Below, piece by piece: positions 35,521 through 44,531 of a DNA stretch of 64,000 nucleotides. Source of the stretch: Shewanella sp. MBTL60-007 (GTDB lineage Bacteria; Pseudomonadota; Gammaproteobacteria; Enterobacterales; Shewanellaceae); assembly GCF_019654915.1 (NCBI RefSeq), contig NZ_BPET01000014.1, forward strand, positions 32,368 through 96,367, in the 5' to 3' direction. The translations under genes and the position numbers were made by a program. Under the pieces are notes generated by a model. The model was not told where the DNA came from and ran no database searches. It was given only the letters and a program-made list of their open reading frames with translations. How positions within the stretch are numbered: position 1 is the stretch's first letter; each line of letters starts with the position of its first letter.

Positions 35521-36876
35521 TTAGCTAATTAACTGCACAATAATCATGATAATCAGCACTGGGCAGATATATTTCACATACCAAGGCCATAGCTTCCAAA
35601 ATAGGCTGTCTGTATTAACGTTATCTTGTGCGGCAATAGCACTGATAAGTTGGTTGCGATTCCATATCCAACCTAAATAGATGGCGATCCCTAATGCTAT
35701 AAGGGGTTGAGCGCGCTCGGTGGTCATGGTGATCATCAGGCTAAATAGCGTCTCGAAGTTAAACACAACCAGCATCGACAAGGCTGCGATGACGCTACCA
35801 ACCAGTAGGGTTGCTTTGTCACGACTTAGGTTGGTCTTTTCCACAAGATAGCTGGTGGGCACCTCAACAATCGAGATGGCTGAGGTTAAGCCTGCAATGG
35901 TCATCAAGATGAAGAAAGTGATGGCCAACAGGTATTGGCTGATGCCGCCGATGGTATCGAATAGTGCGGGCAGTACGGTGAACACTAAGGTGTCAGAGTT
36001 TAATAGACTGCCATCTTCGGCAAAAATCTGCACGCCGTTGTGCTGCGCGACATACATGGCTGGTAGCACCATAAGCGCGGCTAAAAATGCCACACTAGTA
36101 TCGGTCAAAGTGACGTAGGCTGTTAGCTTGCTTAAGTCTTCCTTCTGGCTCAAATAGGCGCCGTAAACCATCATGGCAGCGGTACCAATGGTTAAAGAGA
36201 AGAAGGTTTGTCCTAAAGCACCAATCAATACATCAGCTTCGAATACTCGCGAAAAATCAGGCACTAATAATACTTCTAGCCCCTGCATCGCTCCCGGCTG
36301 AGTCAAGATATACGCCACACCAGCCACTAAGATCACGAGTAACATCGGCATTAAACGCTTTGACCAACGCTCTATCCCCTTCTGCACGCCTTGACGGATC
36401 ACCAGTATCACCATGGCGATGAAAACAAGGGTGAACACTAAGTTGCGCGACAGCGAGAAGTCCATCAACCAAGATGCGGCACTGGTTTGGCCGGTTAATT
36501 CGGCAACGGGGGCGATGGCAAAGCTGACAAACCAACCTGATAAGATGCTGTAGAAAGTACAGATTAAGGTTGCGGTAACTATGGAGATAAAGCCGATCGC
36601 CTTACCTATCTTCTTAGCAAGTGGTTTAGAGGCAACCTTGGCCATGGCATCGGCTGGGTTTGTTTGCCCGTGGCGACCAATCATTAGCTCCGCCAGTAGC
36701 ATTGGGTAACCGAGTACTAAGATCAGAAACAGGTAAACCAGCAGGAAGGCTCCGCCGCCGTGAGTGGCTGCTTGAGTGGGGAATCCCCAAATATTACCGA
36801 CGCCGACAGCTGAACCCGCTGCCGCCATAATAAAGCCAATTCTAGAGCTAAAATGCCCCTGTTTTACTGTACTCAT
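35521..36876 (-). CDS. neurotransmitter:sodium symporter family transporter
   Basis: 451 aa from ATG 36876 (SD-like AGAGAG); the longer frame adds an unlikely 'MTKKYRKRAQ'. Eleven to twelve membrane helices. TM1 has 'SRIGFIMAAAGSAVGVGNIWGFPTQAATHGGGAFLLVYLF', the NSS/SNF signature whose unwound helix binds Na+ and substrate. 'EVPTSYLVEKTNLSRDKATLLVG' and 'NFETLFSLM' lie in later helices. Role: inner-membrane Na+-driven uptake of an amino acid or similar compound (LeuT-like). An Lrp/AsnC-family regulator is encoded upstream on the same strand, which supports an amino-acid substrate. Own terminator. Confidence 0.9.
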   Translation of the reverse strand: MSTVKQGHFSSRIGFIMAAAGSAVGVGNIWGFPTQAATHGGGAFLLVYLFLILVLGYPMLLAELMIGRHGQTNPADAMAKVASKPLAKKIGKAIGFISIVTATLICTFYSILSGWFVSFAIAPVAELTGQTSAASWLMDFSLSRNLVFTLVFIAMVILVIRQGVQKGIERWSKRLMPMLLVILVAGVAYILTQPGAMQGLEVLLVPDFSRVFEADVLIGALGQTFFSLTIGTAAMMVYGAYLSQKEDLSKLTAYVTLTDTSVAFLAALMVLPAMYVAQHNGVQIFAEDGSLLNSDTLVFTVLPALFDTIGGISQYLLAITFFILMTIAGLTSAISIVEVPTSYLVEKTNLSRDKATLLVGSVIAALSMLVVFNFETLFSLMITMTTERAQPLIALGIAIYLGWIWNRNQLISAIAAQDNVNTDSLFWKLWPWYVKYICPVLIIMIIVQLIS

Positions 36877-37227
36877 TTGAGCTCTCTTTCTGTACTTCTT
36901 TGTCAATTAAGAGCGCGCATATTAGTGCTTAAAAATGATAGGTCAACGCCTTAAACTCGCGCGCAACTCTACTTCGTTAATATTTTATCTTTGTATTTTA
37001 GGTTTCTTTGAGTTGTTTTGTCGCTTTAGGTGTGGGTGGTGATGCTTTGTTGCGTAAGCTTGTTTTTATCAATGGCTATGCGCAATAAAATCATTTAGCG
37101 ATAAAAACCAAAAATGCGACCGAATGCACAGATTATAGACACTATGGCTTGGTAAGTCGGTGTGAGCGGCATGTTATGCCGCTAAGAGTGATCTGACTGC
37201 AGAATGAAGTCTGAATTTAGCGTCTTG
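36877..37227. other. intergenic region, 351 nt
   Basis: Contains the hairpin AGCGGCAT-GTT-ATGCCGCT (37165-37183), 45 nt past the Lrp-family stop with no T-tract, and the AT-rich leader of the transporter. No ORF or clear promoter recognised. Confidence 0.5.
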
Positions 37228-37704
37228 CTAAACTGGCAGTGGAATACTGGTTTGGCTTTTAACTTGTTTCAGTACGAAGCTGGAACGTACACCTGCGATG
37301 TGATCGTTGGTGGTCAGCTTATCGAGAAGGAAGACCTTGAAGTGCTTCATGTCTCTGACTAGCACCTTGAGTTGGTAATCGGCGTCACTACCAGTGAGTA
37401 GGCAGCACTCCTGTACTTCATCGTAGCTGCTGACCTTATCCTCGAATGCATCCAGAATATCGGTAGCGTGTTTCTCTAACCTGACTTGGATATAGGCTGT
37501 AAGTGCAAGATCGAAATGCTCGGCGCTGAGCAGGGTAGCATAGCCTGCAATATAGCCTGCCTCTTCCAATGACTTTACTCGTCTAGAACAAGGAGAGGGA
37601 GATAACCCCACTTTTTCGGCAAGCTCTTGGTTGGAGAGTTTTCCATGTTGCTGCATCAATTTGAGGATATGCAGATCGATTTTGTCTAATTGCAGTTCAG
37701 CCAT
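37228..37704 (-). CDS. Lrp/AsnC-family transcriptional regulator
   Basis: 158 aa from ATG 37704 (SD AGAGA); the longer frame begins 48 nt earlier without support. The N-terminal HTH is 'LDKIDLHILKLMQQHGKLSNQELAEKVGLSPSPCSRRVKSLEEAGYI' (residues 5-52). The RAM/ACT ligand domain covers about 65-145 ('QVRLEKHATDILDAFEDKV', 'CCLLTGSDADYQLKVLVRD'). Role: amino-acid-responsive regulator, probably of the downstream transporter 351 nt away (inference from orientation). Length is typical of the family. Confidence 0.88.
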   Translation of the reverse strand: MAELQLDKIDLHILKLMQQHGKLSNQELAEKVGLSPSPCSRRVKSLEEAGYIAGYATLLSAEHFDLALTAYIQVRLEKHATDILDAFEDKVSSYDEVQECCLLTGSDADYQLKVLVRDMKHFKVFLLDKLTTNDHIAGVRSSFVLKQVKSQTSIPLPV

Positions 37705-37817
37705 GCTTCTCTTTAAGATATCGGTTTCTTTGCAGGCAGAATACCGCAATTGATATCAAGCGCAAGTGAGGCGTTTAATAAACCCCACTTAGGATTAGGG
37801 GCTAATTTATCGACTTC

Positions 37818-38603
37818 TCAGGCAGTTTTAAGGCGAGAGATGAACTGGCTATCGATTGTAGGCCACAGCGCTTGGGTCAGGTAGATGCTGCTAAAGGCGA
37901 TGCTGCCACCAATTGCTGTAGACGCCAACACATCTTGCGGCCAATGCATACCGAGCAACATGCGGCTAAAGCCCATGGTAATCGCCCAACCAAGAAGCAT
38001 GATAGGCATGATGACTTGACCTGCCAGTAGAAGATAGAAACTAACCGCTAATGCCAAGGTAACAGCAAAGAGAGTGTGCCCAGAGGGAAAGGCGTAGCCC
38101 ACTTCGTGTTGCCAGTGGCGTTTGAGCTGTGGGCTTAAGCTTAAATCGGGTCTGGCGACTTCTAACTGATTAATGGCACTGCCGATCAGCTCACGCTTAT
38201 CTGCCTTGTTATGCTGGTAGAAGTCTTGGGTGTTAAGCAGGTACTCCTGCTCTAACAGCATGGCGTTAGGGCGTGGCTCGGCAAAGTAAGGTTTGAGAAA
38301 GTGATTGAGGCTAAGGGTAGCGGCCATGCTGATAGAAACGGCGAGCACTAACTGTATAAACTGCGGCTTGGTTAACCGGCGGTAGCAGAACATTAGAATG
38401 ACTATTCCTGTTGCAATACCGTAAGGTGCGGTTCCGGTGCTGGTAAGCCAATATAGTGCCTGAGCCAGATTTGAGTCTAAGGCGATAGTTGGAAATAAGC
38501 TCGCTGCACTAAAGTAGATAGTGGCGGGAATGGCCAATAACACAACCCAAGCAGTAAAGAGTACTTTGTTAGTGTGATGAGGCGAAAAAGAGGGTTTGTT
38601 CAA
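37818..38603 (-). CDS. pgpB: PAP2-family phosphatase, PgpB-like
   Basis: Protein of 261 aa starting at TTG 38603, preceded by GAGG at 7-nt spacing; no ATG gives a complete N-terminus. Six TM helices. Phosphatase motifs: KPYFAEPRP (K-x6-RP, near residue 104), PSGH (near 173) and SRMLLGMHWPQD (SR-x5-H-x3-D, near 213), with catalytic His in the last two. Role: dephosphorylates phosphatidylglycerophosphate, undecaprenyl pyrophosphate or other lipid phosphates on the periplasmic face. Size and a long loop between motifs 1 and 2 match PgpB. No operon partner. Confidence 0.85.
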   Translation of the reverse strand: MNKPSFSPHHTNKVLFTAWVVLLAIPATIYFSAASLFPTIALDSNLAQALYWLTSTGTAPYGIATGIVILMFCYRRLTKPQFIQLVLAVSISMAATLSLNHFLKPYFAEPRPNAMLLEQEYLLNTQDFYQHNKADKRELIGSAINQLEVARPDLSLSPQLKRHWQHEVGYAFPSGHTLFAVTLALAVSFYLLLAGQVIMPIMLLGWAITMGFSRMLLGMHWPQDVLASTAIGGSIAFSSIYLTQALWPTIDSQFISRLKTA

Positions 38604-38796
38604 AGCAGGACCTCAAAACTGTAGGTGGTTAGGGCGTAGGTTAATCATACGCAGCTTGAAGCTGGCAAGGTTACCTGCCAACAGCGCGCTATACTAGTGC
38701 ACTAGCATGAAGTGTAAATTAATCCTAATTCATAGTGGTGATTCTTGAGCGAAAGCGTAGCGAAATTCTAAAGCATTAATTTCATTGATCACTAAT

Positions 38797-38869
38797 CTCA
38801 CCACGAAGGTAATGAAAACGGCAAGGTATTAGGCTTTTTCTTCGGGCGCTCAGCGCCTTTCGTGGTGAG
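38797..38869. repeat. wide inverted repeat
   Basis: CTCACCACGAA (38797-38807) and TTCGTGGTGAG (38859-38869), perfect arms 51 nt apart, with a smaller GGCGC-TCA-GCGCC hairpin inside. Could be a cruciform or miniature element; function unknown. Confidence 0.5.
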
Positions 38870-38981
38870 CAGCTTTTGTTCCGTTGTGAGTTGAGTTCGT
38901 CTTTATACCTAGTCAGGATTTATCAACGGCTCTGAACAAGTGAGTACTCGCGGCGAACTCTTTGATTGCATGAGTCTAAAT

Positions 38982-39010
38982 AAAAAAGAGCACCTGAAAA
39001 GATGCTCTGT
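38982..39010 (-). terminator. terminator of ubiK
   Basis: AGAGCA...TGCTCT stem; on the minus strand it is followed by TTTTTTA. Confidence 0.75.
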
Positions 39011-39048
39011 TTTATTGGGCGATTCAGCTTTGTAGCAGAAAACGCTAA

Positions 39049-39303
39049 TTAGTCTGCTGCGTTTAATTTAGCTTCAAGTGCATCAACTTGTGCTTGTAAT
39101 GCTTCTAGCTTCTCACGGGTTTTAATCAAAACGTGTTGCTGAACTTCAAACTCTTCACGAGATACGACATCTAATTTTTGTAGCTGGTTTTGCAGTACTT
39201 GTTTGCTGCGTTCTTCAAATTCGCCTGCAAATTGCTTTAATCCACTAGGAAGGTTTTCGCTTAATTGCTTAGCGACTTCTTCAATTTTTTTCGGGTTAAT
39301 CAT
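39049..39303 (-). CDS. ubiK: ubiquinone biosynthesis accessory factor UbiK (YqiC)
   Basis: Protein of 84 aa, the BMFP family. 'MINPKKIEEVAKQLSENLPSGLKQF' forms the amphipathic membrane-binding N-terminus, and residues 52-80 ('VLIKTREKLEALQAQVDALEAKL') form a trimeric coiled coil. Role: works with UbiJ in the Ubi complex that makes ubiquinone under oxic conditions. Single gene with its own terminator. Length and both blocks match the family closely. Confidence 0.92.
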   Translation of the reverse strand: MINPKKIEEVAKQLSENLPSGLKQFAGEFEERSKQVLQNQLQKLDVVSREEFEVQQHVLIKTREKLEALQAQVDALEAKLNAAD

Positions 39304-39423
39304 TGTTTGTATCCGCTTAAGTGCATAATGCTGTATATGTTTTGATTGTACCTTAGGCTATCACTATTGCCAAAATAATCACCATTGAGTGTGAATCAAA
39401 GCTCGATAAACGAGTGCATAATA

Positions 39424-39448
39424 AAAAGCCTGCATTACTGCAGGCTTT
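39424..39448 (-). terminator. terminator of the RND efflux operon
   Basis: AAAAGCCTGCA-TTAC-TGCAGGCTTTT; the minus strand continues TTTTTATTAT. Confidence 0.85.
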
Positions 39449-39465
39449 TGCTTTGCTTTATAAAG

Positions 39466-42400
39466 TTAAGCGTGGGAAGCTTTGTTCTCTTGCGTATTTA
39501 ATGTTTCATCAAATACAGGAAGAGGTTCATGCTTTTCTGCCAAGTAGGTGTAAATTACTGGTAGAACGAACAAGGTGAATACGGTACCAATCGCAAGGCC
39601 TGAAACAATTACCAAGCCGATGTTAAAGCGCGCAACAGCACCCGCTCCCGAGGCAAATAGCAGTGGGATCAAACCTGCGATCATTGCTGCTGTTGTCATG
39701 AGGATTGGGCGCAAACGTATGGTTGCTGCATGCTTAATGGCATCGACTTTGCTGAGAGCATTATGTAATTGCTCCTCTTTGGCTACCTCACACATCAAGA
39801 TACCGTGTTTGGTGATAAGGCCTACTAAGGTGATCAAGCCCACCTGAGTGTAGATGTTCATCGACGATAGTCCGAATACATGGGTCCAACCTAGTGCGAC
39901 TAGAGCACCACTAATCGCCAGTGGTACCGACACTAAGATAACTAAAGGATCTTTAAGGCTTTCAAACTGACTTGCCAACACGAGGAAGATGATAGCCAGT
40001 GCTAAGCCAAAGGTGGCGTACAGTGCAGAGCCTTCGGTGACATATTGACGTGCTTCACCTAAGAAGTCATAGCTATAACCCTTAGGAAGTTCGTTATCAC
40101 CGATATTCTTCAAGAAGGCAATCGCATCACCAATCGCGACCCCAGGTGCCGCAACGCCACCAACGGTAATTGCGTTCATCTGATTAAAGTGTGGTAGTGA
40201 GCGAGGCTCTGACACCATTTCGATATCCACAAGGCTGGCAAGTGGTACAGAGCGGCCATCGGCAGCAGTTAAGTAATAGCCTGCTAGCGCCTCTGGGTTA
40301 GCACGCAGTTTTCGTTCCACTTGAGGGATCACTTCATAAGAGCGGCCATCCAAGTTAATGCGGTTAACGTAACCATCACTCATCATGGTGGTGAGGGTTA
40401 AACCGATATCTTGCATGGTGATGCCATAAGCACCTGCTACATCACGTTTGATATGGATCTTCATCGAGCCTGAGTCAAATTTTAGGTTGACCTCTGAGTA
40501 GACGAATAGTGGACTTTGTTGCACTTTTTCGAGCACGCCTGAACCGATTTGGAATAAGCTTTCAAAAGAGCTTGAACTGGTGATCACGAACTGAATCGGC
40601 AGGCCGCTAGATGCACCTGGCAATTCTGGCATTTGGAAGGTTGTTACTGCCATACCAGGGACATTTTTGACCTCCTTACCAAAGAACTCCTGCATCTGTT
40701 TTTGGCTCTTATCACGCTCGCTCCAAGGTACAAGCGGCGCGATACCAAAGGCTTGGTTAGCATTGGGAACGCCAACAAAGGCAAGGGATGCAGCGGCTTC
40801 AGGCTGGGCACTGATCATATCTGTTACTAATGTCATATTAGCTTGGATATAATCCAGGTTAGCGCTAGAAGGAGCGGTGCCCATCATCATGACCACGCTT
40901 TTATCTTCGTTAGGCGCCAGTTCAGAAGGGATAAAACTAAACATTACTGGTAAAGAAGCAAACACGATAATAGCAAAGGCGATGACCACAGGTCGCTTAT
41001 CCAGTACTGCCGTTAGCATGCGATTGTAGCGGCTGGTTAAGCCCTCTAAGAAGTTCTCTACACCACGCTCAAAACGGTTAGGTTCGGCGTGGGCTTTTAG
41101 AATTTTAGAGCACATCATAGGTGACAGCGTCAGTGCCACGATCCCTGAGATAAATACAGCTCCGGCTAGGGTAAGGGCAAACTCTTTAAACAAGGAGCCT
41201 GTGACTCCCCCCATTAAGGCAATAGGCGCGTATACTGCGGCTAAGGTAATGGTCATAGAAATAACAGGAACGGCAATTTCTCGGGTACCGATAATTGCTG
41301 CTCTAAATGGCGTTTCCCCCAGCTTGATATGTCTATCAACGTTTTCCACCACCACGATGGCGTCATCCACCACCAAACCGATGGCGAGCACCATGGCTAA
41401 TAGAGTCATCAGGTTCAGGGTGAAGCCAAACATCTGCATGATGATAGCCACACCGACTAAAGACAGCGGGATAGTGACAATTGGAATGATAACCGCTCGG
41501 AACGATCCTAAGAACAGGGTGATAACCACAATAACGATAAGTGCGGCTTCACCAATGGTTTTAATTACCTCATCAATGGATTCATCAATTGCCAGTGATG
41601 AGTCATACAGAATGCGAGTCTTCATTGTGATAGGAAGATTGCGCTCTATTTGCGGCATCATAGCGCGTGCATCGGCCGCCACAACCAGAGGGTTGGCTGT
41701 TGGGGTCACGTCTAAACCAACCACAACCGCCTCTTGACCATCGGCAAGAGCACGATAGACATCGTGGCTTTTCTCTAGATTAACGCTGGCGATATCGCCT
41801 AAACGGATCACTAAGCCGTTTTTACTGCCGATAACCAGTTTCTCTAATTCCGCTACGGTAGCAACCTGTGTGTCGGCGGTACCATTGAGTAGGGTAAAAG
41901 TGTTATTGGTTTGGCCAACAGCTGACTGGTAGTTATTAGCTTGCAGCACGTTCATGACGTCAGTCGATGATAGGTTAAAAGCTCCCATCCGAGCTGGATC
42001 TAACCATATACGCATGGCGTACTTGATACCACCGTATAGGTTTACTTTAGCAACGCCATCGATAGTAAATAACTCAGGCTTAACCACACGCTCTAGATAG
42101 TCGGTGATCTGGCTTGAGTTAATTTGATCGCTATAAAAAGAGATGTAAAGGGCTGAAGTTTGTGAGCCTGTTGACATCTCAACTGTAGGATCTTCAGCTT
42201 CTTTCGGTAGCTGAGATCGTACTGAGTTTACCTTAGCTAATATGTCGGCTAAGGCCCCATTAGGATCGGTATTGAGCTTCATATAGACAGTGATTTTAGA
42301 GCTACCTAAAAAGCTGTCAGAGGTCATAAAGTCAACGTTGTCGGCCTGAGCGAGTGCTTGTTCTAAGGGCTGAGTAATAAAACCTTGGATCAAGTTAGAG

Positions 42401-42564
42401 TCGGCACCGTAGTAGCTGGTGGTTACGGTTACTACAGTGTTGGTCATTTCTGGATACTCTCGAACTTGCATGCTTTTAAGGGCATAGAAGCCAAGTAGTA
42501 ATATCAGAAAACTGATGGAGGCCGCGAGTACTGGCCTGCGGATAAATATATCAGTGAAGCGCAT
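39466..42564 (-). CDS. RND-family efflux pump inner-membrane transporter (HAE1)
   Basis: 1032 aa from ATG 42564 (GGAGG 8 nt upstream; the upstream TTG is rejected). Twelve TM helices and two large periplasmic loops. 'FIRRPVLAASISFLILLLGFYAL' is TM1. TM4 has the proton-relay Asp pair in 'AMVLAIGLVVDDAIVVVENVDRH', and a TM10-11 Lys region is present ('LVGLITKHGILMCEVAKEEQL'). Role: trimeric drug/proton antiporter, working with the adaptor encoded 15 nt upstream and an outer-membrane factor encoded elsewhere. Third gene of a tetR-MFP-RND operon. The drug spectrum is not predictable. Confidence 0.93.
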   Translation of the reverse strand: MRFTDIFIRRPVLAASISFLILLLGFYALKSMQVREYPEMTNTVVTVTTSYYGADSNLIQGFITQPLEQALAQADNVDFMTSDSFLGSSKITVYMKLNTDPNGALADILAKVNSVRSQLPKEAEDPTVEMSTGSQTSALYISFYSDQINSSQITDYLERVVKPELFTIDGVAKVNLYGGIKYAMRIWLDPARMGAFNLSSTDVMNVLQANNYQSAVGQTNNTFTLLNGTADTQVATVAELEKLVIGSKNGLVIRLGDIASVNLEKSHDVYRALADGQEAVVVGLDVTPTANPLVVAADARAMMPQIERNLPITMKTRILYDSSLAIDESIDEVIKTIGEAALIVIVVITLFLGSFRAVIIPIVTIPLSLVGVAIIMQMFGFTLNLMTLLAMVLAIGLVVDDAIVVVENVDRHIKLGETPFRAAIIGTREIAVPVISMTITLAAVYAPIALMGGVTGSLFKEFALTLAGAVFISGIVALTLSPMMCSKILKAHAEPNRFERGVENFLEGLTSRYNRMLTAVLDKRPVVIAFAIIVFASLPVMFSFIPSELAPNEDKSVVMMMGTAPSSANLDYIQANMTLVTDMISAQPEAAASLAFVGVPNANQAFGIAPLVPWSERDKSQKQMQEFFGKEVKNVPGMAVTTFQMPELPGASSGLPIQFVITSSSSFESLFQIGSGVLEKVQQSPLFVYSEVNLKFDSGSMKIHIKRDVAGAYGITMQDIGLTLTTMMSDGYVNRINLDGRSYEVIPQVERKLRANPEALAGYYLTAADGRSVPLASLVDIEMVSEPRSLPHFNQMNAITVGGVAAPGVAIGDAIAFLKNIGDNELPKGYSYDFLGEARQYVTEGSALYATFGLALAIIFLVLASQFESLKDPLVILVSVPLAISGALVALGWTHVFGLSSMNIYTQVGLITLVGLITKHGILMCEVAKEEQLHNALSKVDAIKHAATIRLRPILMTTAAMIAGLIPLLFASGAGAVARFNIGLVIVSGLAIGTVFTLFVLPVIYTYLAEKHEPLPVFDETLNTQENKASHA

Positions 42565-42579
42565 CGGCAAATCCTCCGC

Positions 42580-43698
42580 TTACAACTGTGGCAATGTGGC
42601 TGGAGGGGTTAATGCATCATCCTCAGTCACTTTGACTTTAGTGTTGTTACTTAAGCGTACTTGACCTGAGGTGACGACAGTATCGCCAGCTTTCACGCCA
42701 CCAACGACTAGAGCGTTGATGTCATCGCGCTCGAGGACTTTAACATTCACTTGCTTAACACGTTTGACTTGCTCGCCATTTTCATCTTTCTCTTCAATCA
42801 AATAGACAGAGTCACCGTAAAGAGTAAAGCTGATTGCGGTTTGTGGGATTACTACCTGCTGAGTTAACTCAGGTAGCATAATATCGACCTTGGCGAACAT
42901 ACCGCTACGCAGTTTTCCATGGGAGTTCGGGATCTGAGCTTGCACCTGAATTAAGCCACTTTGATAAAATACCGCGGGCTCGATGGCTGCAATTGTCCCT
43001 TCAAACGGCTCGGTAGGATAAGCATCAACATAAACATGTACCACTTGGCCTGTCTCTATTTGAGGCAGCTGAGTCTGTGGAATGGTAAAGCGGATCTTCA
43101 TGGTGCTGATATCTTCGAGGCGGACGATATCTGTGCCTGTTTGTAGGTACTCACCTAGGTTGACGTTACGAATACCGACCAGACCGGTAAAGGGAGCTTT
43201 GATTTCACGGCGACCTATGGTGGCACTTAAGCTCTCAATGTCAGCCATCAAGGCTAAATACTTAGACTGGCTATTATCAAGATCTTGTTTAGAGATAGAG
43301 TTTTGCTTGTAGAGTTTGCTTAAGCGCTTAAAGTCCGCTTCGGCGGCTGGAAGCTGTACCTGCTTACTCTTAAGGTTGGCTTTCTCTACTTTTGAGTCAA
43401 GCTCCACCAACATCTGCCCAGCTTCAACAGGGCTACCATTCTCAAAGCGAATAGCAGAAACCACCCCTGCTAGCTCGTTTGCTATGGTCACGCCTTGATT
43501 AGGCTCGACAAAGCCAATGGCGTTAATGGTTGGCTGCCACTTGCTCTCTTTGACATCGATAGCTGTGACTGGTGCAACGGGCTCGGGCATATTGGCAATA
43601 GCATCGGCAATTTTTCCTTTAATAAAAAGATTGAAGCCAATGACTGAGCCGAAGGCCAGTACTGCAATGATGATCATCACCAGGGTCCACTTTTTCAT
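42580..43698 (-). CDS. RND efflux periplasmic adaptor (MFP)
   Basis: Protein of 372 aa. N-terminal membrane anchor at residues 4-26. Lipoyl halves are 'GFVEPNQGVTIANELAGVVSAIRFENGSPVEAGQMLVELDS' and 'REIKAPFTGLVGIRNVNLGEYLQTGTDIVRLED', with a short alpha hairpin between them (about 105-155), then the beta-barrel and membrane-proximal domains. There is no lipobox, so it is anchored by the uncleaved helix. Role: links the RND pump to the outer-membrane channel. It begins 15 nt after the tetR stop and ends 15 nt before the RND gene, so it is in the same transcript. Confidence 0.92.
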   Translation of the reverse strand: MKKWTLVMIIIAVLAFGSVIGFNLFIKGKIADAIANMPEPVAPVTAIDVKESKWQPTINAIGFVEPNQGVTIANELAGVVSAIRFENGSPVEAGQMLVELDSKVEKANLKSKQVQLPAAEADFKRLSKLYKQNSISKQDLDNSQSKYLALMADIESLSATIGRREIKAPFTGLVGIRNVNLGEYLQTGTDIVRLEDISTMKIRFTIPQTQLPQIETGQVVHVYVDAYPTEPFEGTIAAIEPAVFYQSGLIQVQAQIPNSHGKLRSGMFAKVDIMLPELTQQVVIPQTAISFTLYGDSVYLIEEKDENGEQVKRVKQVNVKVLERDDINALVVGGVKAGDTVVTSGQVRLSNNTKVKVTEDDALTPPATLPQL

Positions 43699-43713
43699 GT
43701 CCTGATAACTCCT

Positions 43714-44292
43714 TTAGTTTGTCGGTGTGTTTGGAATGAGAATTGCCCGCCAGCATATATCGCAGGCAAGCGTGATATCTTTTTCGTCGTATTCAATTAG
43801 ACCGCGTCTAATCGATCGCGCGAGTGCCATAGAGGGCTCCATTGCGATCGCATATAGAAATCTAGGGTTTAAAGGCTGGATCAAGCCTTGTTTAATGCCC
43901 TCTTCGAACAGCTGTTGTAATGGCGCGAATAACCCCATTTCTAACTGGCGGATTTCATCGGTATTGCTTTCTGGTAGGTGTGCATATTGCTCGTAGCTTA
44001 AATTGGCTGGAGAGCGTTGCTTGCCGTAGTCATGCATTTTCATCCAGATCCGCTTAAATCTCTGTTCGAGAGTGCCTTTGTCATGATCTGCCAATATGGC
44101 GCTGGCGACTTGAGCCAGTACATCCCTTCTGAGCTCTAAGATGAGCTCATTCTTATCTTTGAAATAGCGATAAATCGTGCCCGCAGCGACGCCTGCCTCG
44201 TTAGCAACTTGCTGCATAGACAAGCCTTGTATGCCGCCGGCAGCGATAATTTTTTCTGCGGCGCGAAGAATAAGATCGTGCTTATTGTGCAT
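43714..44292 (-). CDS. TetR/AcrR-family repressor of the RND operon
   Basis: 192 aa from ATG 44292. The longer frame would run through a perfect operator palindrome at 44305-44326, so the shorter start is chosen although its SD is weak. The HTH is at about residues 24-48 ('LSMQQVANEAGVAAGTIYRYFKDKNELI'). Role: autorepressor and repressor of the two efflux genes that follow; the inducer is a pump substrate or stress ligand. First gene of the operon. Confidence 0.88.
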   Translation of the reverse strand: MHNKHDLILRAAEKIIAAGGIQGLSMQQVANEAGVAAGTIYRYFKDKNELILELRRDVLAQVASAILADHDKGTLEQRFKRIWMKMHDYGKQRSPANLSYEQYAHLPESNTDEIRQLEMGLFAPLQQLFEEGIKQGLIQPLNPRFLYAIAMEPSMALARSIRRGLIEYDEKDITLACDICWRAILIPNTPTN

Positions 44293-44304
44293 AATAGAAT
44301 CTAA

Positions 44305-44326
44305 AATGAATGAACGTTCATTCATT
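44305..44326. promoter_or_regulatory. 22-bp perfect palindrome, TetR operator
   Basis: Half-site AATGAATGAAC with its exact complement GTTCATTCATT, 12 bp upstream of the repressor ATG. The length and symmetry are those of AcrR/TetR operators; autoregulation is inferred. Confidence 0.8.
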
Positions 44327-44531
44327 AGTTTAATGTTCAGCCTAATAGTTGGCAATAGGACGTGCTAAAAATTTCAGCGCTTTACCATTAAGCTAATGAG
44401 TTAGTTATTGATAAATATAGTCGCTAATTACTAAAGGAGAGATATTGTCGATAACTTTTCCGCTTGCTAAGGCCTTTCTGCTATCATTCCTGTTTTAATG
44501 CCTTCCTTAATATCTTGGTTATAACGTATCC

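Larger units (their letters stand above)
38604..39048. other. intergenic region, 445 nt
   Basis: Holds an 11-bp inverted repeat (38797-38869) and the ubiK terminator (38982-39010). No ORF or RNA gene recognised in the rest. Confidence 0.5.
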
